DNA of 61,217 nucleotides, taken from positions 1-61,217 of the IMG/VR virus record IMGVR_UViG_3300027741_000065. The stretch is one strand, 5' to 3'. Below, in pieces: positions 33,795-41,659 of this stretch. Made by a program: the position numbers and the translations under genes. Each line of letters opens with the position of its first letter. Position 1 is the stretch's first letter. Origin of the DNA: a virus. The notes under the pieces are model-generated. The model did no database searches and was not told the DNA's origin. It worked only from the letters and a program-made list of their open reading frames with translations.

Positions 33795-33951
33795 AGTCCT
33801 GCTCCAAGTAAGTGGTCAACAGGTAGCCGGTCATCACGCCAGCCCAAATCAGCGCGAAACTGGACACGCGCCCATCGGTGAATGCACCGATACAGAAGAA
33901 CACCGCACACAGGGCGCCGATACCAGCGTCCGCAATTGATTGACTACTCAT
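33787..33951 (-). CDS. 54-aa membrane protein
   Basis: ATG 33951 with AAGGAGATAGTA before it, directly downstream of leader copy B. Two hydrophobic segments (AGIGALCAVFFCIGAF and FALIWAGVMTGYLL) joined by TDGRVSS suggest two membrane passes. Overlaps the next gene by 8 bases. Too short to classify; could be a small holin- or exclusion-type protein. Confidence 0.62.
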   Translation of the reverse strand: MSSQSIADAGIGALCAVFFCIGAFTDGRVSSFALIWAGVMTGYLLTTYLEQDYV

Positions 33952-33953
33952 TA

Positions 33954-34010
33954 CTATCTCCTTGTTACAGTTGTGGCCAATATTGACCCGTTAACCCAGC
34001 ACGCTGGGCT
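33954..34010 (-). promoter_or_regulatory. Duplicated 5' leader, copy B
   Basis: Shares the 19-bp box (33954-33972) and the CCCAGC-AC-GCTGGG hairpin (33995-34008) with copy A at 32036-32091; the bases between are partly diverged but equal in length within one base. Confidence 0.65.
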
Positions 34011-34021
34011 AACAGATTGCA

Positions 34022-34498
34022 TTAGCGCGCCTCGATGCTGAAAGTGTTGTTGCCGAAGAAACTCGTCACCTTCTCATGCACCATGTCGTCAAGGTCAAAA
34101 ATTTCTTCCACCTTGTCCGACAGTTTGTCATCCGCCCAGCTATCAATGGCAGCGTCAAACTTGTCCGCAAAGACGTTATCCATGCGTTCGTCCAGCGCTT
34201 CCTCCACCGCAGCATTCACCCGCTCGTCCACCAAGCTCAGCAGCGCGGTAACAGGGTCAGGCCGTGCAGCCAGTTGTGATCGCAGCGCTTGCACTTCGGC
34301 AGCGTGCTTGTCTTGGATAGCAGCCAGTTCAAGGGTGTGCTGCTGGATCGCGGTGTTCAGCACAACATGGACAGCGGTGCGCATGGCAATAGAGTCCGCG
34401 CTACTGACAGCGTTGCCGTACAGGTCATTGGCCTGATTTAAAGCTTCCGTTAAGTTTGCGCGTGTGGCGAAGAGGTTTTGTTTGTAATCGACTAGCAT
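34022..34498 (-). CDS. Coiled-coil accessory protein
   Basis: 158 aa from ATG 34498 (MLVDYKQNLFATRANLTEAL), AAGGATCAATC before it. N-terminal helix with ALNQANDLYGNAV, central coiled coil with AIQDKHAAEVQALRSQL, and an acidic C-terminus with VEEIFDLDDMVHEKV. No family recognised. Followed by the leader B hairpin. Confidence 0.65.
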   Translation of the reverse strand: MLVDYKQNLFATRANLTEALNQANDLYGNAVSSADSIAMRTAVHVVLNTAIQQHTLELAAIQDKHAAEVQALRSQLAARPDPVTALLSLVDERVNAAVEEALDERMDNVFADKFDAAIDSWADDKLSDKVEEIFDLDDMVHEKVTSFFGNNTFSIEAR

Positions 34499-34521
34499 GA
34501 TTGATCCTTTGGTTGAGTAAG

Positions 34522-34535
34522 ACCCCCGAAGGGGT
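34522..34535 (-). terminator. UUCG-type hairpin upstream of the coiled-coil gene
   Basis: On the minus strand, ACCCC-TTCG-GGGGT followed by CTTACTC. The stem is strong but the T run is poor, so it may be a weak terminator or an mRNA-stabilising hairpin between the genes at 34559 and 34498. Confidence 0.45.
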
Positions 34536-34558
34536 TTCGCCGATTCACGGCTCATCAG

Positions 34559-34804
34559 TTACCCTGCAATGTCGCGGTAGTACTGCGCGTCCGCTTGACG
34601 TTCGCGGTAGACCTCAGCCACGTCCTTCAGCAGTTGCCAAGCTTCGCTTTTTGTGTAGGGCTTTCCACCCGACGAATGTGTAAAAAGACGCTCATAGTCC
34701 TGCTGCGTCCAGCACTCCACCATTGTGTCTGCACCGTTGTTATAGTTGTCATAGCACCATTGCTTCATTGCTTCCACTTCCGCTTTGATCTGCTCTGCGT
34801 TCAT
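34559..34804 (-). CDS. Small accessory protein, unknown function
   Basis: 81 aa (MNAEQIKAEVEAMKQWCYDN). Helical throughout, with SSGGKPYTKSEAWQLLKDVAEVYRERQADAQ. Its start abuts the stop of the upstream gene with no gap. Function unknown. Confidence 0.65.
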   Translation of the reverse strand: MNAEQIKAEVEAMKQWCYDNYNNGADTMVECWTQQDYERLFTHSSGGKPYTKSEAWQLLKDVAEVYRERQADAQYYRDIAG

Positions 34805-35155
34805 TTAGTAAGCTCCCTCTATTCCGTACTTCTCGACAATGTCGCCCCAGCAGGCAATGCGGTATGCGCCGTTCCAGCGCACCAGCGTAGGCACATAGGT
34901 ATCCCCAGCGTTGAGGTACAGGCAGATGCCGCGCTTTGTCTCGATAGCCTCGACACCGTGGTAGTCACCGAGCGCATTCAGGCATTCCATACGGATATCC
35001 TGAGTTGTTGGGGGGTGATAGCACTCGGCATAACGACGCACACCGACAGGCGTAGCCAGCAGTTCGTCGCGGGTCATTGTCAGCAGTTGCTTGGCACGTT
35101 TAGCGTTTTCACCGAACAGGGTAGTCAGGGCTTCTACGGAAGGGGATCGCATCAT
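34805..35155 (-). CDS. First gene of the leftward accessory operon, unknown function
   Basis: 116 aa starting MMRSPSVEALTTLFGENAKRA, GAGGAGTGA before ATG. N-terminal half helical; the second half beta-type (GVEAIETKRGICLYLNAGDTYVPTLVRWNG). The 5' leader has a strong hairpin at 35171-35198. No family recognised. Confidence 0.65.
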   Translation of the reverse strand: MMRSPSVEALTTLFGENAKRAKQLLTMTRDELLATPVGVRRYAECYHPPTTQDIRMECLNALGDYHGVEAIETKRGICLYLNAGDTYVPTLVRWNGAYRIACWGDIVEKYGIEGAY

Positions 35156-35170
35156 TCACTCCTCTATGTC

Positions 35171-35198
35171 ATACATGGCGGTATTGCCACCCATGTAT
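35171..35198. promoter_or_regulatory. Inverted repeat in the divergent control region
   Basis: ATACATGG (35171-35178) and CCATGTAT (35191-35198), perfect 8-bp arms with a 12-bp centre that itself contains GGC/GCC-type pairs. It lies just before the ribosome site of the leftward accessory operon, so it may act as an operator or as an mRNA leader hairpin. Confidence 0.55.
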
Positions 35199-35280
35199 TG
35201 CATCATACTTTTTAGGGCTGCGCAAGATATTTTGAAAATATTTTTCGCGTGGAGTTGACCAGGCACTATTGGGTGAGTCG

Positions 35281-35289
35281 TGATATAGT
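35281..35289 (+). promoter_or_regulatory. Extended -10 promoter for the packaging/head operon
   Basis: TG-A-TATAGT (5/6 to the -10 consensus with a perfect TGn extension), 54 bases before the terminase small subunit ATG. TTGACC further upstream is 23 bp away, too far for a classic -35. Confidence 0.5.
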
Positions 35290-35343
35290 CGGCGCGTTCT
35301 CAATTCATACCGGTCAGTCACAACATGGACGGGCAGTAACAAC

Positions 35344-36057
35344 ATGGCCAAACAGACAACACAGAAACTCACAAGGGCGCAGATCAAAGCAGGGCTAGAC
35401 ACTATCCCAGTAGAGCAGCTACTAAGTAGCGGTACAGGCAAGACACCAGCACTAACAACAAAACAAAGAGAGTTCGCAAGGGGCGTGGCTCTAGGTAAGA
35501 CCAAGGCACAGGCATACAGAGACAGCTACAAAGCAGACGCAACACCAGCAACAATGGTCACAGAACCGTATGCGGTGGCAAGGAACCCTTTGGTGTCCCG
35601 CGAGATAGAAGCCTACAAGCTGGCAATTGAGGCGGAGAAACACCGAACCCCTCAACAGCTAAAGGCCTTGCTGGTTCAACAGCTAGTGGCTCACAGTCTT
35701 GATGATGATTTCCCCCCAGCTAGCAGGGTTCAATGCTTGAAGCTACTCGGATCACTCTTTGAGGTGGGCGCATTCGTAGAGCGCAAAGAGATCACCACGG
35801 TCAACAGGTCTGATGACATACGCACTAGGCTCATGGACAGGTTGAGGACTGTAACAGTTGATACAGTACAGGCAGACGATGCGCTGGATTTGCTGGTAGA
35901 GATTCAGGGCTCACGCCAGCCAGCAGACCCCACCGCACCCGTACCCCCGCATTCGGGCCCGTCGGGCCAGCCCCTGCCCCAACATACTATTCCACACATT
36001 CAATCTCTAGAAAAATCCGATGAAGAATCCGATCAGGTCATAGACTTCGATTCCTAG
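35344..36057 (+). CDS. terS: Terminase small subunit (TerS-like)
   Basis: 237 aa. The N-terminal DNA-binding part has LTTKQREFARGVALGKTKAQAYRDSY, a helix-turn-helix common to small terminases, then ARNPLVSREIEAYK. The middle is helical and the last ~55 residues are Pro-rich then acidic (ESDQVIDFDS), probably the TerL contact. It precedes TerL by two small genes. The gene carries copy 2 of the 20-bp repeat in its coding sequence. Confidence 0.75.
   Translation: MAKQTTQKLTRAQIKAGLDTIPVEQLLSSGTGKTPALTTKQREFARGVALGKTKAQAYRDSYKADATPATMVTEPYAVARNPLVSREIEAYKLAIEAEKHRTPQQLKALLVQQLVAHSLDDDFPPASRVQCLKLLGSLFEVGAFVERKEITTVNRSDDIRTRLMDRLRTVTVDTVQADDALDLLVEIQGSRQPADPTAPVPPHSGPSGQPLPQHTIPHIQSLEKSDEESDQVIDFDS
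35848..35867 (+). repeat. 20-bp exact repeat, copy 2, inside terS
   Basis: ACTGTAACAGTTGATACAGT, the exact reverse complement of 22855-22874. Here it encodes TVTVDTV in terS. A degenerate relative (ACCGTATCACTATTACAGA, one gap and three mismatches) lies at 36113-36131 in the intergenic region. Confidence 0.75.
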
Positions 36058-36060
36058 AAC

Positions 36061-36110
36061 ACCCCCCCTTGTGTTTCTATACAAAAAAGGGGTGGGGGGT
36101 ATATTTTTTT
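36061..36110 (+). terminator. G/C-run hairpin with T7 after terS
   Basis: ACCCCCC (36061-36067) pairs with GGGGGGT (36094-36100); a TTGT/ACAA stem lies inside; ATATTTTTTT follows. This may attenuate transcription between terS and the LexA-like gene. The downstream genes have no obvious promoter of their own, so it is probably partial. Confidence 0.5.
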
Positions 36111-36179
36111 AAAACCGTATCACTATTACAGATGAAACATCCTAAGTTAGTACATGAAGTAAAGAACAAGAGCTACTAT

Positions 36180-36401
36180 ATGACTGAGAAGCAAAGAACT
36201 GTATTCCTTGTTATAGATGAATTCTGGAAGGAGTTTGGGTATGGTCCTTCTATAGATGACATCATGTATCAGACTGGGGATAAGGGGCGCGGGAATGTTC
36301 ATAGGATTGTTAAGAAGCTTTGTGAGCTTGGGATATGTAAGAGGATGAGCCGTAGTGCTAGGAGCGTGCGGCCAAGTTATTTGTCTATGAGGAACATATG
36401 A
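36180..36401 (+). CDS. LexA-like winged-helix regulator
   Basis: 73 aa from ATG 36180 (MTEKQRTVFLVIDEFWKEFG), AAGAG before it; an in-frame ATG at 36132 would add 16 residues without a ribosome site. YGPSIDDIMYQTG, NVHRIVKKLCELGICKRM and SARSVRPSYL follow the LexA DNA-binding domain helix by helix. There is no protease domain. Its place between TerS and TerL and beside a degenerate copy of the 20-bp repeat makes it a candidate late regulator. Its TGA overlaps the next ATG. Confidence 0.7.
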   Translation: MTEKQRTVFLVIDEFWKEFGYGPSIDDIMYQTGDKGRGNVHRIVKKLCELGICKRMSRSARSVRPSYLSMRNI

Positions 36402-36658
36402 AAACAATCATCCATGTAAATCAGCATGTTGTTAAGGCCAATAGGAAGAATGGGACTAATGATCCCGTGCTTACTGTTAAGACCTACAAGGAGAATAAGT
36501 ACGGGCATGAGGTAACCATCCACGGCGATAGTAAGGTTGTTTACTCACCTGATAAGCCTTTGTCTTGCGGGGCGCATGTTTGGATAGAGACTCAGGGCGA
36601 AGTTACAGTTGTAAATGACAATGACTACTTGTTGGCTCTTGGGCCTTGTGGAAAATGA
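36398..36658 (+). CDS. Conserved small phage protein (MKTIIHVNQHVVKANRK)
   Basis: 86 aa. The order IIHVNQHVVKANRK, PVLTVKTYK, YGHEV, VVYSPDKPLSCGAHVWIET is conserved in phages of very different hosts, usually near packaging or replication genes; function unknown. Coupled on both sides (ATGA at 36398 and 36655). Confidence 0.75.
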   Translation: MKTIIHVNQHVVKANRKNGTNDPVLTVKTYKENKYGHEVTIHGDSKVVYSPDKPLSCGAHVWIETQGEVTVVNDNDYLLALGPCGK

Positions 36659-39045
36659 ACGTAGACGCGCTTAGTAAGGCTATAGCCCTTCTTCCTGTAA
36701 ACGAGCAGGAGGCGTTCTTTGATGAGCTGGATGAGTACCGGGCAAGTCTTCTTCGGGAAGAGGCTCAGGCGGACTTTCTTAAGTTTGTCCACTCTATGTG
36801 GCCTGGGTTTATAAATGGCCGCCACCATAAGGTGATGGCAAGGAAGTTTGAAGAGATAGCCTCTGGGAAAATTAAGCGCCTGATCATTAACATGCCACCC
36901 CGGCACACCAAGTCTGAGTTTGCGTCCTACCTATTGCCGGCTTGGTTCCTGGGGAAGTACCCCAACAAAAAAATCATTCAGACTTCAAACACGGCTGAAC
37001 TTGCGGTTGGCTTCGGACGTAAGGTTAGGAACTTAGTGGGGAGCGAGCAGTACTCCAAGATCTTCCCAAATGTGAATCTTCGCCAGGATAGTAAAGCGGC
37101 CGGCCGTTGGTCTACCAATAAAGACGGAGAGTACTTCGCTATCGGCGTCGGCGGAACAGTAACAGGTAAGGGTGCTGATCTACTTATTATTGACGACCCG
37201 CACTCGGAGCAGGAAGCCGCCCTAGCATCCGGAGATCCATCCGTGTTTGACAAAGTGTACGAGTGGTACACATCCGGTCCGCGTCAGCGTCTACAGCCAG
37301 GTGGATCAATAGTTGTGGTTATGTGTATGACCGGAGATACATTGGTTCTGATGGCTAATGGAGAAAGCATCCAACTAAAAAACATTCGGGCTGGGGATGT
37401 TGTTGCTACGTTTGAAAAAGGAAAACTAAGTACAAGCAGGATTAACAACTGGCGGTCAAGTGGCGTTGATTCCATATACAAGATAAAAACACAATCTGGT
37501 AAAATTCTTCGTGCAAACGAGAGGCACCCGTTTCTCGTTATGAATGATGGAGTATTGGAATGGACAAGACTGAACCAGCTACGATTGGGAGATTTACTTG
37601 TATCGTTGAAGGATGCAACAGGCCTTCAAGGGCAAAAACAAAACCTAGCAAATGCGGACCATGCCAATCCAGCGACAATTACCATCGACGAAATCCTGAA
37701 GCGCCACGCAAGCCAATTGGCAGTCACGGAAAGTGGATTGGAAAGCATTGCGAATGCGGACAACCAGTTCACTGCAAGGGATTGTGCGCGTCTTGCTATC
37801 GAAAAGGCTACACCCCACCTCCAACTACCGCCGATCAGAGAAGGGGAAGACGGATCAAGCACCGGTATGGAATTACGGCCTCAGACTATGCTCGGATGGT
37901 TGAAGAGCGCGACAACAAGTGTGATGTCTGTGGCGAACCGCCTTCTTCCAAAAACACAAGGGCGCATTGGAACGGAAAGCTTTGCATTGACCACGATCAC
38001 AACACAGGAAAAGTTAGAGGACTACTTTGCAACGACTGCAACCTTACAGTTGGCTACGGAAAAAAGCCGAGCATTCTTGAAAGAGCTGCATCTTATCTCC
38101 GACTTCACGGTTGATCCGATAGTTAGCATTACCCCAGATGGCAGAGAAGAAGTATTTGACGTTGAGGTTGATCGGACAGAAAACTTCATTGCCAACGGCG
38201 TAGTTAGCCATAACACCCGCTGGGCAAAGAGAGATTTGACCGGAAGGATCATCCAATCGTCCATAGAGAAGGATGGAAACGATGACTGGGAGGTGATCGA
38301 CTTCCCCGCCATTCTTCCTAGCGACAGACCTTTATGGCCTGAATTCTGGAAGTTGGAAGAACTGGAAGCCCTACGCTCAGAACTGCCAGTCGCAAAATGG
38401 AATGCCCAGTATCAACAAAGCCCAACATCGGAAGAGGGCGCTATTGTTAAAAGGGAGTGGTGGAAGGAATGGAAGAAGGAAGATCCGCCTAGGTGTGAGT
38501 TTGTTATACAGAGCTGGGATACCGCATTCTTAAAATCAGAGCGCGCTGACTACTCGGCTTGCACCACCTGGGGTGTTTTCTACATGAACGAAAACTCCGA
38601 GGACGCACACATTATTCTTTTGGATGCGTTTAAGAAGCGTATGGAGTTTCCAGAGCTTAAGGAAAAAGCATTCAACCACTATAAAGAATGGGAACCGGAT
38701 GCGTTTATAGTTGAGGCCAAGGCTTCTGGAGCACCTTTGATATTTGAGCTAAGAGCAATGGGCATACCTGTTCAGGAATTTACTCCAAGTAGGGGTAATG
38801 ATAAGATGGTAAGGATTAATTCTGTATCCGATCTTTTTGCCAGCGGTAAAGTTTGGGCTCCATCTACACGTTGGGCCGATGAATTGATAGAGGAGATGGC
38901 AGCATTTCCTAATTCAGACCATGACGACTTGGTTGACTCAGCTACCCAGGCACTAATCAGATTCAGAAAAGGTGGATTCATTAGGCTTCAAACAGACGAG
39001 CAGGATGAGATCCAATCATTCCGCCGCAAGACATCTTATTACTAA
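36655..39045 (+). CDS. terL: Terminase large subunit, interrupted by an intein
   Basis: 796 aa precursor, 499 aa after splicing. ATG 36655 overlaps the upstream TGA; a TTG nine bases earlier is less likely. ATPase: NMPPRHTKSE (Walker A, 79-88), LLIIDDPHSE (Walker B, D180-D181). The intein sits between V-V-V-M223 and T521-R-W, inside the motif normally read as VVVMTRW. Nuclease: SWDTA (D622), VEAK around 690, DHDDLVD near the end (755-761). Splicing is required, because the insert separates ATPase and nuclease domains. Packages concatemeric DNA through the portal. Confidence 0.93.
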   Translation: MNVDALSKAIALLPVNEQEAFFDELDEYRASLLREEAQADFLKFVHSMWPGFINGRHHKVMARKFEEIASGKIKRLIINMPPRHTKSEFASYLLPAWFLGKYPNKKIIQTSNTAELAVGFGRKVRNLVGSEQYSKIFPNVNLRQDSKAAGRWSTNKDGEYFAIGVGGTVTGKGADLLIIDDPHSEQEAALASGDPSVFDKVYEWYTSGPRQRLQPGGSIVVVMCMTGDTLVLMANGESIQLKNIRAGDVVATFEKGKLSTSRINNWRSSGVDSIYKIKTQSGKILRANERHPFLVMNDGVLEWTRLNQLRLGDLLVSLKDATGLQGQKQNLANADHANPATITIDEILKRHASQLAVTESGLESIANADNQFTARDCARLAIEKATPHLQLPPIREGEDGSSTGMELRPQTMLGWLKSATTSVMSVANRLLPKTQGRIGTESFALTTITTQEKLEDYFATTATLQLATEKSRAFLKELHLISDFTVDPIVSITPDGREEVFDVEVDRTENFIANGVVSHNTRWAKRDLTGRIIQSSIEKDGNDDWEVIDFPAILPSDRPLWPEFWKLEELEALRSELPVAKWNAQYQQSPTSEEGAIVKREWWKEWKKEDPPRCEFVIQSWDTAFLKSERADYSACTTWGVFYMNENSEDAHIILLDAFKKRMEFPELKEKAFNHYKEWEPDAFIVEAKASGAPLIFELRAMGIPVQEFTPSRGNDKMVRINSVSDLFASGKVWAPSTRWADELIEEMAAFPNSDHDDLVDSATQALIRFRKGGFIRLQTDEQDEIQSFRRKTSYY
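37324..38214 (+). other. Intein in TerL, 297 aa
   Basis: Starts with Cys (block A, CMTGDTLVLMANGE) and ends with block G (ANGVVSHN) before extein Thr. Block B is GKILRANERHPFLV with its conserved His; block F is EEVFDVEVDRTENF. Penultimate His and terminal Asn are present, so splicing is probably active. Between B and F there is no LAGLIDADG or HNH domain in this frame. The ~160-residue linker is instead the out-of-frame reading of the nested endonuclease gene. Confidence 0.9.
37560..38114 (+). CDS. Endonuclease VII-type HNH nuclease nested out of frame in the intein
   Basis: 184 aa, ATG 37560, two bases off the TerL frame. Two Cys groups (C14, C19, C32, C35 and C64, C66, C76, C79, the latter in CKGLCASCYRKG) precede the Endo VII core: C121-x-x-C124, D144-H145-D-H147, GKVRGLLC157-x-x-C160-N161. 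All catalytic and zinc residues of T4 Endo VII are conserved. The gene covers the stretch between intein blocks B and F with no loss of either frame. The likely role is homing endonuclease for the intein, made as a free protein. No strong ribosome site is visible; how it is translated is open. Confidence 0.88.
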   Translation: MDKTEPATIGRFTCIVEGCNRPSRAKTKPSKCGPCQSSDNYHRRNPEAPRKPIGSHGKWIGKHCECGQPVHCKGLCASCYRKGYTPPPTTADQRRGRRIKHRYGITASDYARMVEERDNKCDVCGEPPSSKNTRAHWNGKLCIDHDHNTGKVRGLLCNDCNLTVGYGKKPSILERAASYLRLHG

Positions 39046-39053
39046 GGAAAAAT

Positions 39054-41465
39054 ATGTCGATTGACAAATCACTTTCTTCAGCGCCCCAGGGTCTGGAATC
39101 ACTCGCTCAACCAGACGAGGGTATTGAAATTGAAATAGTAGACCCTGAGGAAGTCACCATCCACATGGGTGATGTTGAAATTAAAATTGGAAGTGTTGAA
39201 GATGATTTTGATGCCAACCTTGCAGAAGAACTAGACTCAGATGTTATTAGCTCACTAGTAAGCGATCTAATTTCTGATTTTGAAGATGATGTTAACTCCC
39301 GCAAAGAGTGGATGCAGACCTATGTAGATGGACTAGAGCTATTGGGAATGCAGATTGAAGAGCGTGCGGATCCCTGGATTGGTGCGTGCGGTGTATACCA
39401 TCCACTCTTGTCTGAGGCCGTAGTTAAATTCCAAGCCGAGATAATGATGAGCACCTTCCCGGCATCTGGCCCGGTGAAAACTCAGATTATTGGCAAAGAA
39501 ACCCCGGAAAAGAAGCACGCATCCAACCGCGTTGCTGCCGATATGAATTACCGGCTGACAGATGAGATGACAGAATTCAGGCCAGAGCACGAACGCATGC
39601 TTTGGGGCCTGGGATTGGCTGGAAATGCTTTTAAAAAGGTCTACTTTGACCCAAGCCTTGACCGCCAGACATCCATTTTTGTACCAGCCGAGGACTTGGT
39701 TGTCCCCTATGGCGCTTCTGACTTGCAAACTGCTGACCGCATCACTCACGTTATGCGTAAAACAGAGAACGACATCAGAAAACTACAGGTTGCTGGCTTT
39801 TATTGCGACATCGATCTGGGTGAACCCAACAATAACTTAGATGATGTTGAGAAAAAGATTGCCGAGAAGATGGGATTCCGCGCAACTACGGACGACCGCT
39901 ACAAAATCCTTGAAATAAATGTAAATTTAGACTTAGAGGGGTTTGAAGATGAAGACAAATATGGAGAAAAGACTGGAATTGCTCTTCCATACATTGTTAC
40001 AGTGGAAAAAGGCAGCCAAAAATGCCTGGCAATCCGCCGCAACTGGAATAAAGACGACAAGCTCAAGAGCAAACGACAGCATTTCGTCCACTATGGCTAC
40101 GTACCCGGCTTTGGTTTCTACTGTTTTGGTCTTATTCACCTAGTAGGAGCATTTGCCAAGTCCGGAACTTCTATCCTGCGACAGTTGGTAGATGCGGGAA
40201 CACTCGCTAACCTACCTGGTGGATTTAAAACCCGTGGCTTGCGTGTAAAGGGAGACGATACACCCATCGGACCAGCAGAGTGGCGCGATGTTGACGTACC
40301 CAGCGGAACAATTGCCGACAACATTATGGCTCTCCCATACAAGGAGCCAAGCCAAGTTCTGGCAATTCTGCTAGATAAGATCGTTGATGAAGGACGTAAG
40401 TTTGCATCCGCTGCGGATATCCAGGTTGCAGACATGTCGGCCAATTCCCCAGTTGGAACTACCCTGGCTATCTTGGAGCGCACGCTTAAAGTAATGACAG
40501 CCGTCCAGGCGCGTATCCATTACTCGTTTAAGCAAGAACTGAAACTCCTGCGAGACATCATTCGGGACTATACGCCTCCAGAGTACAACTATGAGCCAGA
40601 TGAGGGATCTCCCAAAGCCAAGCAATCGGACTATGACCTTGTTACAGTTATCCCTGTATCGGATCCAAACGCCGCAACAATGGCGCAGAAGATTGTTCAG
40701 TATCAAGCCGTCATTCAACTAGCACAGCAGGCTCCACAAATTTATGACCTGCCTCACCTACACCGGCAAATGTTGGACGTGCTTGGGATTAAGAATGCCG
40801 AGAAACTAGTTCCACTGAATGATGACGAAGTTCCATTTGACCCTGTAAGCGAGAACATGAATGCGCTAAACGGAAAGCCGCTTAAAGCATTTATCTCTCA
40901 GGACCACAAGTCACACATGGCGGTTCACCAAATGTTTATGCAAGATCCAATGATCATGCAAACTATTGGTCAAAACCCCAAAGCCAATTTAATCATGTCC
41001 TCTTTGCAGGCTCATATTACAGAGCACCTTGCGTTTGAGTACCGCAAAATGATTGAGCAGCAAATGGGCGTTCCTCTTCCCCCGCCAAATGAACCCCTGC
41101 CCGAAGACGTTGAAGTCCAACTCTCCCAACTCATGGCTCAGGCTGGACAGCAAGTCAATCAGGCAAACCAAGCAGAAGCTCAGCAGCAGAAAAACCAACA
41201 AATGGCCCAAGACCCATTGGTTCAAATGCAGCAGCAAGAACTGCAAATCAAGCAATCTGAAGTGCAGCGCAAACAGCAGAAAGATCAAGCTGAACTACAA
41301 CTGAAATCTAGTCAACTTCAACTTGAAGGGGCAAGCATTCAAAACAAAAAAGAAGTAGATATGTCCCGCATTAGAGCGGATGTAGCAAAAACTCAAATGC
41401 AGATACAGAACCAGGCACAAACAGAACGTCAACGCATGATTGATGCGTACAGAGGTAATAAATGA
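39054..41465 (+). CDS. Portal protein
   Basis: 803 aa, AAGGAAAAAT before ATG. Acidic N-terminus, then the conserved portal body with RKEWMQTYVDGLELLGM, RADPWIGACGVYHPLLSEA and MLWGLGLAGNAFKKVYFDP. The C-terminal ~180 residues are Gln-rich helices (QQKNQQMAQDPLVQMQQQEL), as in portals with a long barrel. It forms the dodecameric vertex where TerL docks. Its TGA overlaps the next ATG. Confidence 0.9.
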   Translation: MSIDKSLSSAPQGLESLAQPDEGIEIEIVDPEEVTIHMGDVEIKIGSVEDDFDANLAEELDSDVISSLVSDLISDFEDDVNSRKEWMQTYVDGLELLGMQIEERADPWIGACGVYHPLLSEAVVKFQAEIMMSTFPASGPVKTQIIGKETPEKKHASNRVAADMNYRLTDEMTEFRPEHERMLWGLGLAGNAFKKVYFDPSLDRQTSIFVPAEDLVVPYGASDLQTADRITHVMRKTENDIRKLQVAGFYCDIDLGEPNNNLDDVEKKIAEKMGFRATTDDRYKILEINVNLDLEGFEDEDKYGEKTGIALPYIVTVEKGSQKCLAIRRNWNKDDKLKSKRQHFVHYGYVPGFGFYCFGLIHLVGAFAKSGTSILRQLVDAGTLANLPGGFKTRGLRVKGDDTPIGPAEWRDVDVPSGTIADNIMALPYKEPSQVLAILLDKIVDEGRKFASAADIQVADMSANSPVGTTLAILERTLKVMTAVQARIHYSFKQELKLLRDIIRDYTPPEYNYEPDEGSPKAKQSDYDLVTVIPVSDPNAATMAQKIVQYQAVIQLAQQAPQIYDLPHLHRQMLDVLGIKNAEKLVPLNDDEVPFDPVSENMNALNGKPLKAFISQDHKSHMAVHQMFMQDPMIMQTIGQNPKANLIMSSLQAHITEHLAFEYRKMIEQQMGVPLPPPNEPLPEDVEVQLSQLMAQAGQQVNQANQAEAQQQKNQQMAQDPLVQMQQQELQIKQSEVQRKQQKDQAELQLKSSQLQLEGASIQNKKEVDMSRIRADVAKTQMQIQNQAQTERQRMIDAYRGNK

Positions 41466-41659
41466 TTGATAAATATCTAGAACATCTATCCAAAAAGATA
41501 GATGACAAAGTCGGACAACTTCAAATAAACCTTGCAGATGGCAATGCAATGGATTATTCGGAGTACAAGAAGATGTGCGGGGAGGTCAAAGGTCTGCTCA
41601 CTGCACGTTTATTTATTACAGACCTACAGGAAAGATTGAAAAACGATGACGATGAATAA
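41462..41659 (+). CDS. Small head-module protein
   Basis: 65 aa (MIDKYLEHLSKKIDDKVGQL), mostly helical, with DYSEYKKMCGEVKGLLTARLF. Small proteins of this form follow portals in other podovirus-like genomes. Coupled to the portal (ATGA) and overlapping the next gene by 14 bases. Function unknown. Confidence 0.68.
   Translation: MIDKYLEHLSKKIDDKVGQLQINLADGNAMDYSEYKKMCGEVKGLLTARLFITDLQERLKNDDDE

Noticed and set aside
35344-36401. Lysogeny module (LexA-like protein as prophage repressor)
   Set aside because: The protein lacks a protease domain, and there is no integrase, excisionase or attachment site in sight; it is better read as a regulator.
36646-36654. TTG start for TerL
   Set aside because: The ATG at 36655 overlaps the upstream TGA as in its neighbours and starts a conserved-length protein.
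37560-38114. Frameshift error that split an ordinary in-frame intein nuclease
   Set aside because: Two compensating frameshifts would be needed, and the intein frame itself is open throughout with blocks B and F intact in the TerL frame.
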